NCBI RefSeq assembly: GCF_030812995.1
Contig: NZ_JAUSTT010000015.1
Coordinates: 62,001-126,000, forward strand
Origin: Bacillus chungangensis
Lineage (GTDB): Bacteria > Bacillota > Bacilli > Bacillales > Bacillaceae_C
DNA length: 64,000 bases
Direction of reading: 5' to 3'
The notes under the pieces: generated by a model
Told to the model about the DNA's origin: nothing
The model's input: the letters and a program-made list of their open reading frames with translations, nothing else
Database searches by the model: none
Position numbers and translations under genes: made by a program
In this document: positions 16,689 through 25,258 of the stretch, piece after piece
Position numbering within the stretch: the first letter of the stretch is position 1
Layout: every line of letters starts with the position of its first letter

Positions 16689-17558
16689 CTATGCCTCGTT
16701 AAATTCATTTAATTCATACTGTAGAGAGGTTAGCAGTCTCCATACGTCATATCTCTCCATACGTGCACCTGCAAGAGAGATCAGATTCCCTTCGCCTATC
16801 TCGATATAATATTTACCATTTAGTTGAATGTCTGTTTGCAGAAATGCTTCCCATGATAAGTAGGTTTCCCAAGAAGCAACTGTAAAATCATTTTTCCAAT
16901 ATATACCTGATTTACAAATCGCGATACCTTGTTTGCTAGAACCAAAAATAGTCGTATCAATCACTAATACGATCTTATCTTCAGCGGGAACAGCATATTT
17001 TTTTACTAAGGTTTTGACCATTTTTATAGGAATATTCGGATGGGCAAAACACTTTTTCTTTTCGTTTTGATAGTTCGAACAGATGGCAAGCAAAGTATGT
17101 TCACTGATATTTATTTTCGGATAGGTTTCAGTAAATCTGTCGAGAGGGAGCATTTTTTTTTTAGTCTCCTCATTTAACCAGCCTTTTATATCTTCTAGAA
17201 GGGCTGAAAACGTCTCCGCTTCAAAATTACTGCCAGATAACTTCATTTCGAAGCCATTTTCAAACATAATACTAGAAGCATTTCCTTTTAGTGTGAAATC
17301 TAATTGATCAAATTGCTCCCAGGACATGACGTATTTCTCATTAATCCATTTATAAAAAATTCCTGATGTACAGAAGGCAACACCACTTTTGCCATTACTT
17401 AGAATAGAAGAGTCTAAGAATGCAATAAGTTGTTCATCTTTTGGGAGACGAAATGCTTTTCGTACATTTTTATTTATTTTTTCGGGGAATTTTGCAACAT
17501 AAAAAGAAGGATGTTTATATTGGTTGCAAATATGAATAAATTCTTTGCTAGCAGTCAT
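16689..17558 (-). CDS. unrecognised cytoplasmic protein with an internal domain duplication
   Basis: A 289-residue soluble protein built from two similar halves. LIAFLDSSILSNGKSGVAFC-TSGIFYK (about 43-69) in the first corresponds to VLVIDTTIFGSSKQGIAIC-KSGIYWK (about 195-221) in the second. Each is followed by a WE-motif (SWEQF / SWETY) and a beta-rich stretch. This looks like two PH-like or DUF-type beta domains, of a kind often attached to stress or envelope proteins, but I do not recognise the family. GAGGG precedes the ATG. It is followed upstream by a mini-element and has no operon partner. Confidence 0.65.
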   Translation of the reverse strand: MTASKEFIHICNQYKHPSFYVAKFPEKINKNVRKAFRLPKDEQLIAFLDSSILSNGKSGVAFCTSGIFYKWINEKYVMSWEQFDQLDFTLKGNASSIMFENGFEMKLSGSNFEAETFSALLEDIKGWLNEETKKKMLPLDRFTETYPKINISEHTLLAICSNYQNEKKKCFAHPNIPIKMVKTLVKKYAVPAEDKIVLVIDTTIFGSSKQGIAICKSGIYWKNDFTVASWETYLSWEAFLQTDIQLNGKYYIEIGEGNLISLAGARMERYDVWRLLTSLQYELNEFNEA

Positions 17559-18260
17559 TTATTTTCCCTCTTTCATCCAATACTTGAAGAAATTTTTCTT
17601 TATCCCACATCTAACTGGCAGTAAGACACCCACCTCAAGAGTAAGAGGAATCAAAGAAGTCTAGGTGGGGGATAACTGAAAGTCAAATGTCCGATTGGTT
17701 CGGGCCTACAGAACGTAGGTCACTCAAGCGTTGCGACCGCGCTTTTAGCTTGAGATCCTTTGTATGGGGGATGAGAGAAAACCCCCACTGATGGAAGTTT
17801 CACTTTATGTTTTTGGATTGCAATTCGTAATCTTAATGGGTCAGACTCGCTTCTATCTAGGGGCTTGTTCAAATCAAATAGGGCAGTATCTCATCCAACT
17901 TCCAATATGTATGTGTAAGTGATCAGCTAAAAAATTGATCGTTTTCCTATCGTTAATCATTTACATGTATTAATCCCATATATATATAGACGATTGAAAT
18001 CGAAAAAGGTTCCAATTTTAGTGATTTTGTCAGATGCAAAATAAAATATGTGAAGATGGAAGGAAAATTAGATGGATAAAACAAGTTTTTTGTCGTGTTC
18101 ATTTTTTAGGGTATGATGAAGGGAAATACATCATTGAAGCTTACCTCATCCGAAAGTAGGAGTTGATTTCAGCCTGATAGAGCATTTACATAGACAAAGA
18201 TGTTTGAAACAATATGCATGGGAAATCAATTTAGAAAGGAAGTGAAGGGCGGTTTCTCTT
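17559..18260. other. intergenic region with an intact mini-element
   Basis: About 700 bp between divergent genes. Mini-element copy 17604-17808 occupies the left part. The rest (17810-18260) is AT-rich with ATATATATAG near 17985 and no credible coding frame. Confidence 0.4.
17604..17808 (+). mobile_element. TTTAT-bounded mini-element, copy 3 (short form, intact)
   Basis: A 205-bp element in forward orientation. TTTAT (17599-17603) precedes CCCACATCTAACTGGCAGT. An imperfect hairpin brings CACCCACCT together with AGGTGGGGG. Then come GATTGGTTCGGGCCTAC, a CCTAC/GTAGG hairpin, CTCAAGCGTTGCGAC, and the terminal AACCCCCACTGATGG and GTTTCACTTTAT (ending 17808). It lacks the inner cassette of the long copies. 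The best-preserved short copy. Confidence 0.78.
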
Positions 18261-18833
18261 GTGAAAGTACCGCTGTTGTTCATGAAGGTTCTCTTAGTAA
18301 GTGGAACGATCATCGGTAATACCGCTTCTGCATTGTTGCAAATAGCGAAGAAAAAGCTAGAAGTATTACAAGAGGTTGATGACATCAAAATAATTGATTT
18401 AAAGGAACTCTCATTAGAATTTTGTGATGGCAGGGCTATTGCAGATTATAATAAGGATACGAGGCAATTGATTGAGGATTTTATTGCATATGACGCCTAT
18501 ATTATTGCAACACCGATCTTTCAAAACTCGATACCAGGCGTCTTAAAAAATGTGTTTGATTTGATTCCGCCGACCGCAATGAAATATAAGCCAGTATCGA
18601 TTTTAGCAAACGGCGGAACATACCAGCATTATCTTGTGGTTGAGAACCAATTGAAGCCGATTCTCGATTATTTTCGGTCTTATGTCACACCAAATTATAT
18701 ATATGTAAATCCAGAACATCTTTCTGATCAAGGAGAGATTATAGATGAAGACATTCAAGATCGCTTTAACGAAATGATCGAAGTATTTCGCGATTATTTA
18801 ATGATGTCTAAAAACAGGAAATTAATGAAATAA
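18261..18833 (+). CDS. NADPH-dependent FMN reductase family flavodoxin-like protein
   Basis: Cytoplasmic flavoprotein of 190 residues. LLVSGTIIGNTASALLQIAKKKL near the N-terminus is the FMN phosphate loop, and ATPIFQNSIPGVLKNVFDLIP near 90 is the conserved flavin-binding segment of SsuE/YwqN-type reductases. GTG 18261 follows AAGGGCGG by about 7 bp; the internal ATG 18282 lacks a site but would give a more usual N-terminus, so the start is uncertain. A sulfonate or quinone role cannot be read. It converges on yhgE. Confidence 0.83.
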   Translation: MKVPLLFMKVLLVSGTIIGNTASALLQIAKKKLEVLQEVDDIKIIDLKELSLEFCDGRAIADYNKDTRQLIEDFIAYDAYIIATPIFQNSIPGVLKNVFDLIPPTAMKYKPVSILANGGTYQHYLVVENQLKPILDYFRSYVTPNYIYVNPEHLSDQGEIIDEDIQDRFNEMIEVFRDYLMMSKNRKLMK

Positions 18834-18839
18834 GTTGTA

Positions 18840-18874
18840 ATCTGGTGGAGCAGGATTTCCACCAGATGTTTTTT
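18840..18874 (+). terminator. strong terminator between the FMN reductase and yhgE
   Basis: A perfect 10-bp stem, ATCTGGTGGA / TCCACCAGAT, with an 8-nt loop, then GTTTTTT. It serves the plus-strand FMN reductase and lies right at the end of the convergent yhgE gene. Confidence 0.85.
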
Positions 18875-18877
18875 AGT

Positions 18878-21025
18878 CTAGTGAATCAAGTCGCCTTCCT
18901 TTGCTTTTTTCGCGATATTAGCAGTTAAGCGGTTGACTGGCTTTTTTAGGCCGAGTCCAAAAAGTAACGTACATATAGCATAGATGCCAAGCATGAATAA
19001 ATCTTTTATTACAACATTTGGCAGCATTCCACCTACTGTTTCCCGCAAGAGGCTAATCGCGTAGGTAAATGGAAGAAAGGGGTTAATTGCTTGGAAAAAT
19101 GGTGGAGTCACTTGAATTGGAAAGGTGCCTCCCGAGCCTGCCAATTGCAGGACGAGCAATATAATTGCCAGTGCTTTCCCTACATTTCCAAATACAGATA
19201 CAAAAGTATAGACGATTAACATAAAGACTGTACTAATCAACAAACCAAATAGAACAAAGAATCCCTTATTTACAACATATGCCTTCAAAAGAAAGATGTC
19301 CCCCATCGTCACGATGAATGATTGTAGTAAAGCAATCGTTAAAAATGTGAAGAACCTTCCCACATATATTTCATAGCTTTTGTATCTTTCTCCCTTTGCA
19401 ATATTTACATGGATAAGAGAGATTAACAATAGGGCGCCAACCCATAAAGATAAAGTGGTGAAAAATGGCGACATCGCAGAACCATAATTTGGGATCGGAT
19501 ATAATTTGTTTTCCTTTAGAAGGACAGGATTAGCGAAAAAGTCACTTTCCTTTTCGTAATCATTTTTTAAAATATTTATAATTTCATCAATATCTTCCCG
19601 TGCTTTAAAGTCACGTATTTTATTAGCAAACTCGACTACCTTTGCTTGCAATTCGGGGAGCCTTTTTTGAATTTCAGCAATTTCTGTTTTTCCAATAGCA
19701 AGTCCTTTAACAGCATCATCTAACATTTTTTCAATTGTTGGTATCGTACTCGTTGCTTCATTTAGTAGTTGTTGGACTTCAGCAGATGTTTTCTGTGCAT
19801 GCCCAAAAGAGTTCTCAAGTATACTTTGGCCTTCTGCCTCATACAAATTGCGAATGTCTTTGATAATGCCCGTTGTCTCATCCATCCGTGTTTTTACTGT
19901 ATGAATAAGATCGGATGCGGGTTTTTCTCCATTTTGAATAGCTGTTTTGATGGTCGCTAATAATTGAATTTGAGCTGAAGTGTTTGTTTTTGCTTGTGAA
20001 AGCTTATTCATTTCTGGTTCCAGCACTGTACTGCCAGCAAGTTCATTTATTTTATTGAACAACTGTAGAAGTGCATCTATGATACTAATGGATGTTTCTA
20101 GTTTTGCAATTGTTTGATCGATGCTTTTCACTGTTACGTTTGGTTCTAAGTCTGATTGTTCTAATAGATCAATTACTTGCGTACTAGATGCAGCCATTTC
20201 CTCTATTAATGATAATTCCTGTTTGATATTAGGTCCGATTGTTTTTGCATGGGCCTCACTTTTATCTAAAAACTGATTGATTCTCTCGGTCAGCTGCTGT
20301 CCAGTTTGGGCTATTTCTGCTACGATTGGAAGGTTCTTTTGAGCAATGCCGACGATTTCCTCTGCTTTTTGTGCATCTTCCAATGCGCTATTTACTGCTG
20401 TTGCAAAGCCAGGAAAATGCTCTTCCACTTTAAATATCCATTCTTCTATCGCACGGATTGATGGCAATTCTCTTTCTAATTCAATGCCAAGCTCATTAAA
20501 AATTTTAAAAATCATTTCATTGGCAGTTTTAACAAAATTAGCACTTACTTCTTCAACGACCCCAGTTGCACCTTTAGTCGTAATTTTAGGCGCAATTGCG
20601 TTTGTTTTTTCGTTTACATAGTAATGAATGGTCGGTTTAGATAATTCATCCGTTAACACAGTTCCGATTTTTTTACTAAAATCAGCTGGAATTGTTAAAC
20701 TAGCGTAATAATCGCCTTCCTTTACACCTTTCAATGCTTCCTCCTCATTAACAAAAGTCCAGCCTAAATTTTTATTCTTTTTTAACGAGGAGACAATTTC
20801 ATTGCCAATGTTTACTACCTGTCCACGAATATTCGTTCCTTCATCTTGATTGCTGACAGCAATGAGAATCCCTTGTGTATTGCTGTAAGGGTCCCATGAT
20901 GCCTTTATGTTGAACCAAGCATAGAGAGAGGGCAAGACAATCAGTCCGCCAATGATCACCGCTGTCACCCAGTTGGTGATGATGCTTTTCAAGTCATTTT
21001 TATAAATATAAAAAATATTTTTCAC
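18878..21025 (-). CDS. yhgE: YhgE/Pip-domain membrane protein
   Basis: A 715-residue protein. One N-terminal membrane segment (about 18-40, with VLPSLYAWFNIKASWDPY typical of YhgE/Pip) precedes a large outside region rich in coiled-coil heptads (about 190-490). The C-terminal part has about five to six membrane segments of ABC-2-like type (about 510-695). GTG start with AAAGGGAG upstream. Relatives include phage infection protein (Pip) of lactococci and EsaA of type VII secretion. No type VII genes are nearby. The role is unknown; export or phage-receptor activity is family-level speculation. Confidence 0.85.
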   Translation of the reverse strand: MKNIFYIYKNDLKSIITNWVTAVIIGGLIVLPSLYAWFNIKASWDPYSNTQGILIAVSNQDEGTNIRGQVVNIGNEIVSSLKKNKNLGWTFVNEEEALKGVKEGDYYASLTIPADFSKKIGTVLTDELSKPTIHYYVNEKTNAIAPKITTKGATGVVEEVSANFVKTANEMIFKIFNELGIELERELPSIRAIEEWIFKVEEHFPGFATAVNSALEDAQKAEEIVGIAQKNLPIVAEIAQTGQQLTERINQFLDKSEAHAKTIGPNIKQELSLIEEMAASSTQVIDLLEQSDLEPNVTVKSIDQTIAKLETSISIIDALLQLFNKINELAGSTVLEPEMNKLSQAKTNTSAQIQLLATIKTAIQNGEKPASDLIHTVKTRMDETTGIIKDIRNLYEAEGQSILENSFGHAQKTSAEVQQLLNEATSTIPTIEKMLDDAVKGLAIGKTEIAEIQKRLPELQAKVVEFANKIRDFKAREDIDEIINILKNDYEKESDFFANPVLLKENKLYPIPNYGSAMSPFFTTLSLWVGALLLISLIHVNIAKGERYKSYEIYVGRFFTFLTIALLQSFIVTMGDIFLLKAYVVNKGFFVLFGLLISTVFMLIVYTFVSVFGNVGKALAIILLVLQLAGSGGTFPIQVTPPFFQAINPFLPFTYAISLLRETVGGMLPNVVIKDLFMLGIYAICTLLFGLGLKKPVNRLTANIAKKAKEGDLIH

Positions 21026-21339
21026 GCTTTACTCCCTTTCTTTCCTACTTCCATTAATGGTAGAGGATTAAGTACGCTATTTTATCAAAATATTTTTGCT
21101 TTCATTTATCCGTTTAGTTTTATGTATTACATTCGAATTTTAGTCAAATGAAAGTAATGGAGTCGCATATATTTTTGAGAAAGGGAGGAATAATTGGCGC
21201 TCAGTTCCAGAAACGCCTTATATTTATGAAGAATCCAATGCTATTTTTTTAGAAAAAAATCCAATGGAAAAAAGATTATTTCAATTCATCCTTATCCTTG
21301 TTAAGATAAAAGAAATAATAGATTGGAGAGATGTGCAAA
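21026..21339. other. divergent promoter region of yhgE and a small membrane protein
   Basis: About 310 bp, very AT-rich, no repeat or gene recognised. It should carry promoters for both flanking genes, but I cannot choose boxes with confidence. Confidence 0.3.
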
Positions 21340-21513
21340 GTGCAGGATTCGACTGTTTCTTTTTTACTGACGCTTGTCATTATCGTGATCATTTATACAC
21401 CAGTTTTTTACCGAATAAATCGCAGAATTGCGAGGCTGGAGGATGAAAACAAGAAATTAAAAAATGAGCTTGAGCAGTTAACAGATAGAAAAAAGAAGGG
21501 AGGAAAAAAGTAG
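21340..21513 (+). CDS. small single-pass membrane protein with coiled coil
   Basis: A 57-residue protein: one membrane segment (about 7-27, SFLLTLVIIVIIYTPVFY), then a charged heptad region (RRIARLEDENKKLKNELEQL) and a poly-basic tail. GTG 21340 is 9 bp after TGGAGAG; the ATG at 21331 abuts that site. The layout (short anchor plus cytoplasmic leucine-zipper-like helix) is common in small Bacillus membrane proteins of unknown role. Confidence 0.6.
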   Translation: MQDSTVSFLLTLVIIVIIYTPVFYRINRRIARLEDENKKLKNELEQLTDRKKKGGKK

Positions 21514-21691
21514 TGATAAAAAACCGCTTGAACCTGCTTCTAGTGCAAGGTGTAAAGCGGTTGAAATGGACGCCTTGAAGTGGTCGCATAAGGGATCGGA
21601 CGGGTCTTGCAAGTTAGTAATAAGCTTGAGATCCTCCTTATTGGCATGATCAAAAACCGCATCGAGGATCAAGCTATTTTAAAACAAGGCT

Positions 21692-22102
21692 TTATTTCGG
21701 CAACATCATAAATAATCCAACGAGGGAGATAATCGGAATTGACATTGCGACGGCATTTGCTACAAAAGCAAAGCTAGTTACTAGATTTTTTGCATCTTCC
21801 GACACATCCGCTTTTGTTTGGAGATAAACAAAAAAAGAACCAAATGCCATAACAGCTAAAATGACAAAAGCCGGTACATACAGCTCGCTAAGCGCAGCAA
21901 CTGGTGTAATATTCATTATTCCGTAAAAGAGGAGGATGACTGGAATTAGTTCCGCGATAGCAATGCCAATAAAAAATGTAAGTTGAATTTTTTGCATATT
22001 TTCAGGATTCGCTTTTAATTTCTCTAATTGAATTTTAAAAATAGTCAAGATCGAGAATATTGCAACGATCGAAGCAATAATAAATATATATTCAGATGAC
22101 AA
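21692..22102 (-). CDS. four-helix membrane protein with an ATP-synthase c-subunit-like segment
   Basis: A 136-residue hydrophobic protein with four predicted membrane helices. NMQKIQLTFFIGIAIAELIPVI near 35-56 strongly resembles the second helix of F-type subunit c, including the ion-binding Glu in FIGxAxxExxP. The second half (FAFVANAVAMSIPIISLVG) looks like a degenerate repeat of it with Ala in place of the Glu. The TTG start has AAGGAGG 8 bp upstream. No ATP synthase genes are nearby. Possible K-subunit-like duplicate; function unknown. Confidence 0.55.
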   Translation of the reverse strand: MSSEYIFIIASIVAIFSILTIFKIQLEKLKANPENMQKIQLTFFIGIAIAELIPVILLFYGIMNITPVAALSELYVPAFVILAVMAFGSFFVYLQTKADVSEDAKNLVTSFAFVANAVAMSIPIISLVGLFMMLPK

Positions 22103-22277
22103 TAGAAAACCTCCTTAGGCCATAGGCAAGAGTAAGATGATGATTGCTATAAAACTTTTCCCTATTATAGCATATTTAAAGAGAGTGAAAATGAAACTTT
22201 TATATAGAGGCGCACCTTCTCAATATAAAGGCTCCCTGAGCTAAAAAAGCATTGTTTTCAAAAAGAAAAGGTGATGT

Positions 22278-22370
22278 ATTGATGCTGAAGCTTTCCAGAT
22301 TTTAATGAATCTCATTCGAACGATTCCAGGGCTATTATTGGCAGCGCTGTTTGTACCTATTTTCGGACGA
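22278..22370 (+). pseudogene. fragment resembling a phosphonate-type ABC permease (PhnE)
   Basis: The frame reads AEAFQILMNLIRTIPGLLL then AALFVPIFG, like the RTIPxLxxAxxFV helix after the EAA loop of PhnE permeases. It is closed upstream by TGA and runs directly into the TnpB fragment downstream. Only about 30 residues remain, so this is tentative. Confidence 0.3.
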
Positions 22371-22373
22371 ACA

Positions 22374-22600
22374 CTAATAAAGAACAAGGTTCAATCTTAC
22401 ACAACCAAGTATACAAACGGAAAATTGCCATTGTAGGTAATAGAATGAAGTTGCCTAAACTTGGTCTTGTTCGTTTTGCTAAAAGTCGTGAAGTTGAAGG
22501 TCGTATTCTTAATGCGACTATTAGACGGAATCCAAGTGGAAAATACTACTTAGGAATCTCCCACTTCAAACAACCCATAAGGGTGTTAAGTGGTGAGTAG
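22374..22600 (+). pseudogene. TnpB (IS200/IS605 OrfB) fragment, frameshifted
   Basis: Residues NKVQSYTTKYTNG, then after a one-base shift IAIVGN, KLPKLGLVRFAKSREVEG and RILNATIRRNPSGKYYL, match the middle of TnpB, the RNA-guided nuclease of IS200/IS605 elements. The catalytic RuvC-like regions and zinc finger are missing and the frame drifts into unrelated sequence (GISHFKQPIRVLSGE) before the stop. This is a dead remnant, but it shows that an autonomous or semi-autonomous relative of the mini-elements once inserted here. Confidence 0.75.
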
Positions 22601-22734
22601 TTCAAATCAGAGTCTTTCAGTACTAAAATGCCTGAGTAATAATATTCTAAAAAAGAGGAAAATAAATGTAGATTTCACCTCGTATGAATGGAATCGGTCA
22701 GCTATGATAGTGATAAGACTAAAGGCTAAGTAAG

Positions 22735-22870
22735 ATCGAGACAATCTTCGAAAAAGGAAGCCACTTTTTTTCGTTCGCTGCTGATTCAAGAAGCTTTCCT
22801 TGGACGAATCGGACTTTTGACTTTCAGTTAAGATTTCTTCGCTACCTTAAAATTTTGAGGGATCTTGACT
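22735..22870 (-). mobile_element. mini-element fragment (inner cassette and left part)
   Basis: Shares TTCGAAAAAGGAAGCC, GCTGATTCAAGAAGCTTTCC, AATCGGACTTTTGACTTTC and a decayed left hairpin with the long copy at 39185. The right end is missing. It ends about 30 bp before the nucleotidase start, so it may contribute to that promoter or leader. Orientation is opposite to the TnpB fragment, so the two are not parts of one intact element. Confidence 0.55.
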
Positions 22871-22899
22871 TGTAGGAAAAAAATGAAGGAGAAAAAAAG

Positions 22900-24480
22900 A
22901 TGGAATCATTATCAATCACAGTACTAGAGACGAGTGATATTCACGGTAATATATACCCGCTTCATTATGCAGCGAATGAGCATGCAAATGTTGGGCTGGG
23001 GAAAATAGCTTCATTAATAAAAAAAGAAAGAGAACAAAACAAACATGTTCTCGTTATTGATAATGGTGATTTGATTCAAGGAACGCCGCTTGCATATCAT
23101 TACGCTAAATATCAATCAGACCAGCCAAACCCAATGGTAAAACTACTAAATGAGCTCCAGTATGATGCCGCAGTTTTTGGCAATCATGAATTCAACTACG
23201 GGCAGGAGCTCTTAAAAAGAGCAATAAGCGATTCTCATTTTCCATGGCTATCTGCCAATATTTTAGATGAAAAAACGCAAATACCTTTTTATGGGCAGCC
23301 TTATCTCATAAAAGAATTTCCAGAAGGTGTTCGCATCGGTATTCTTGGCTTGATAACTCCTTACATTCCAAACTGGGAGAAGCCGGAGCATATTGTAGGG
23401 CTGAAGTTTGAGGATCCTGTTTCATCAGCTAAAAAATGGGTGCGTTTTTTACGAGAACAAGAAAAAGCGGATGTTGTAATCATTTCTTATCATGGCGGTT
23501 TTGAACGCGATCTTGATACTGGAGAGCCGACTGAAAGGCTTACCGGAGAGAATCAAGGCTACCAGCTTTGTGAAGAAGTAGAGGGAATTGATCTATTATT
23601 AACAGGACATCAACATCGTCCAATTGCAGGAAAAAAAATCAACGGGGTAGCTGTTCTCCAACCAGGCTGCAATGGTATTGCACTAGGAAAAGCAACGCTT
23701 AAGCTACAAAAAGAGAATACTGGCTGGAAATGTGTTGATGCTTGTTCTATGCTTTTAAGTACGGAAACAGTTGAAGCTGACCCTCATATATTGTCTTTAA
23801 CGGAATCCTATGAACGAGCAACACAAAAATGGCTAGACCAACCAATTGGGAAAATTGAAGGCGATATGACGGTAAAAGATCCAATGGAAATCCGCATGAA
23901 GGATAACCCATTTATCGAGTTTATTAACTATGTACAAATGCTTGCTGCAGAAGTCGATATATCTACGACCGCTCTTTTTGATAACAAATCACCGGGGTTT
24001 CCACAAAATGTAACAATGCGAGATGTCGTATCCAATTATATTTATCCGAATACGTTAAAAGTAATTCGGATTACTGGACAAGATATGAAAGATGCATTAG
24101 AGCGCTCGGCATCCTATTTTAAACAATATGATGGCAATGGTACTATTGAAGTACATCCGTCTTTCACAACTCCTAAGCCGCAGCACTACAACTACGATAT
24201 GTGGGAAGGGATAGATTACCTTATTCATATATCGAAACCAATTGGCGAGCGAATTGTGAAACTGGAATATCAGGGAAAACCAGTTGCGATGGATCAACAA
24301 TTTGATGTTGTCATGAACAACTATCGGGCTGGGGGCGGCGGCGACTACTTCATGTACCAGAATAAACCTGTTATAAAAGAAATTCCAATTGATGTTTCCG
24401 AGCTTATTGCTAATTACTTTTTAGAGAAAAAAGTAGTGAAAGCAACAGTAAACCATAATTGGAAAGTAATATATGATTAA
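22900..24480 (+). CDS. cytoplasmic 5'-nucleotidase / 2',3'-cyclic phosphodiesterase family protein
   Basis: A 526-residue two-domain enzyme. The N-terminal metallophosphatase domain shows the metal ligands in DIHG (13-16), DNGDLIQG near 50, GNHEFNYG near 88, SYHGG near 196 and TGHQHRP near 230. The C-terminal 5'-nucleotidase domain (about 330-520) contains the substrate segment NNYRAGGGGDY near 472. There is no signal peptide or anchor, unlike many secreted relatives, so it should act in the cytoplasm. AAGGAG precedes the ATG. It may release nucleosides and phosphate from nucleotides; the exact substrate is open. Confidence 0.88.
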   Translation: MESLSITVLETSDIHGNIYPLHYAANEHANVGLGKIASLIKKEREQNKHVLVIDNGDLIQGTPLAYHYAKYQSDQPNPMVKLLNELQYDAAVFGNHEFNYGQELLKRAISDSHFPWLSANILDEKTQIPFYGQPYLIKEFPEGVRIGILGLITPYIPNWEKPEHIVGLKFEDPVSSAKKWVRFLREQEKADVVIISYHGGFERDLDTGEPTERLTGENQGYQLCEEVEGIDLLLTGHQHRPIAGKKINGVAVLQPGCNGIALGKATLKLQKENTGWKCVDACSMLLSTETVEADPHILSLTESYERATQKWLDQPIGKIEGDMTVKDPMEIRMKDNPFIEFINYVQMLAAEVDISTTALFDNKSPGFPQNVTMRDVVSNYIYPNTLKVIRITGQDMKDALERSASYFKQYDGNGTIEVHPSFTTPKPQHYNYDMWEGIDYLIHISKPIGERIVKLEYQGKPVAMDQQFDVVMNNYRAGGGGDYFMYQNKPVIKEIPIDVSELIANYFLEKKVVKATVNHNWKVIYD

Positions 24481-25258
24481 GTTTCTATAAATGAGTGGAT
24501 TGATGAGGGATGACAGAAACGAGTGTCAAGTGTTCTTTTCTGGCCATCTCTTTTTTTGTATGTGATCGTTTGCTCCATTCGTTATCGCCTTTTTTAAACA
24601 CTCATACACCCTTCTTTTTGAGCGTTTCATAATACGGTGTTCATAAGAAATGTAATAATGCCAGAATTGTTCATGATAAAAATGTCCTATATGACTGAAT
24701 ATGAAGGATGATTCTTTGTTGCTAGGTTTGAGTTTTTAGCAACAAAATTTGATGAAATTCTGCCTTGACAGCAGCAATGTCCAGCGATGGAAAATACATC
24801 AAGCGAATGCAGTAAACTGAAAAAATACCATAAAAACCAGCAGGGAAACAAAATAGCAAAATAGCAAGTGTTACAATGACATCTTTATGAAAAAATATTA
24901 CTTTCTTTTAACGAAAGGAAAAGATTTAAATAACTTTATACCTATAAAATAAGATTAATACTAATAATATAATACAAAAGAATTATGATAGAATGAGAGT
25001 GAGAGGAAAGGAAGTGTGCATGAAGTAGGTCTTAACAATTTTACATAAAATAGTTTTTATTGAATTGAAAACGGTTTACTTCAAGTAAAAGGAAATTCCC
25101 TCTCTCTCCATTATGTGAAAAAATTGTATGCATCCTAACATAGGATGAGGTGCCTATCACATAAAAACGGATGACGTTGTTGATTGTTCTGGATGAGCAA
25201 TATAGAGCACTTCTCATTGAGGATGATTAGGATTTTGCTCCAAAGGAGGTATAGAAAC
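24481..25258. other. intergenic region upstream of the response regulator
   Basis: About 780 bp. An imperfect hairpin near 24503-24556 (GATGACAGAA against TTCTGGCCATC) followed by TTTTTTT probably terminates the nucleotidase transcript. The rest is AT-rich, with no gene, repeat or riboswitch I can recognise. Confidence 0.4.
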
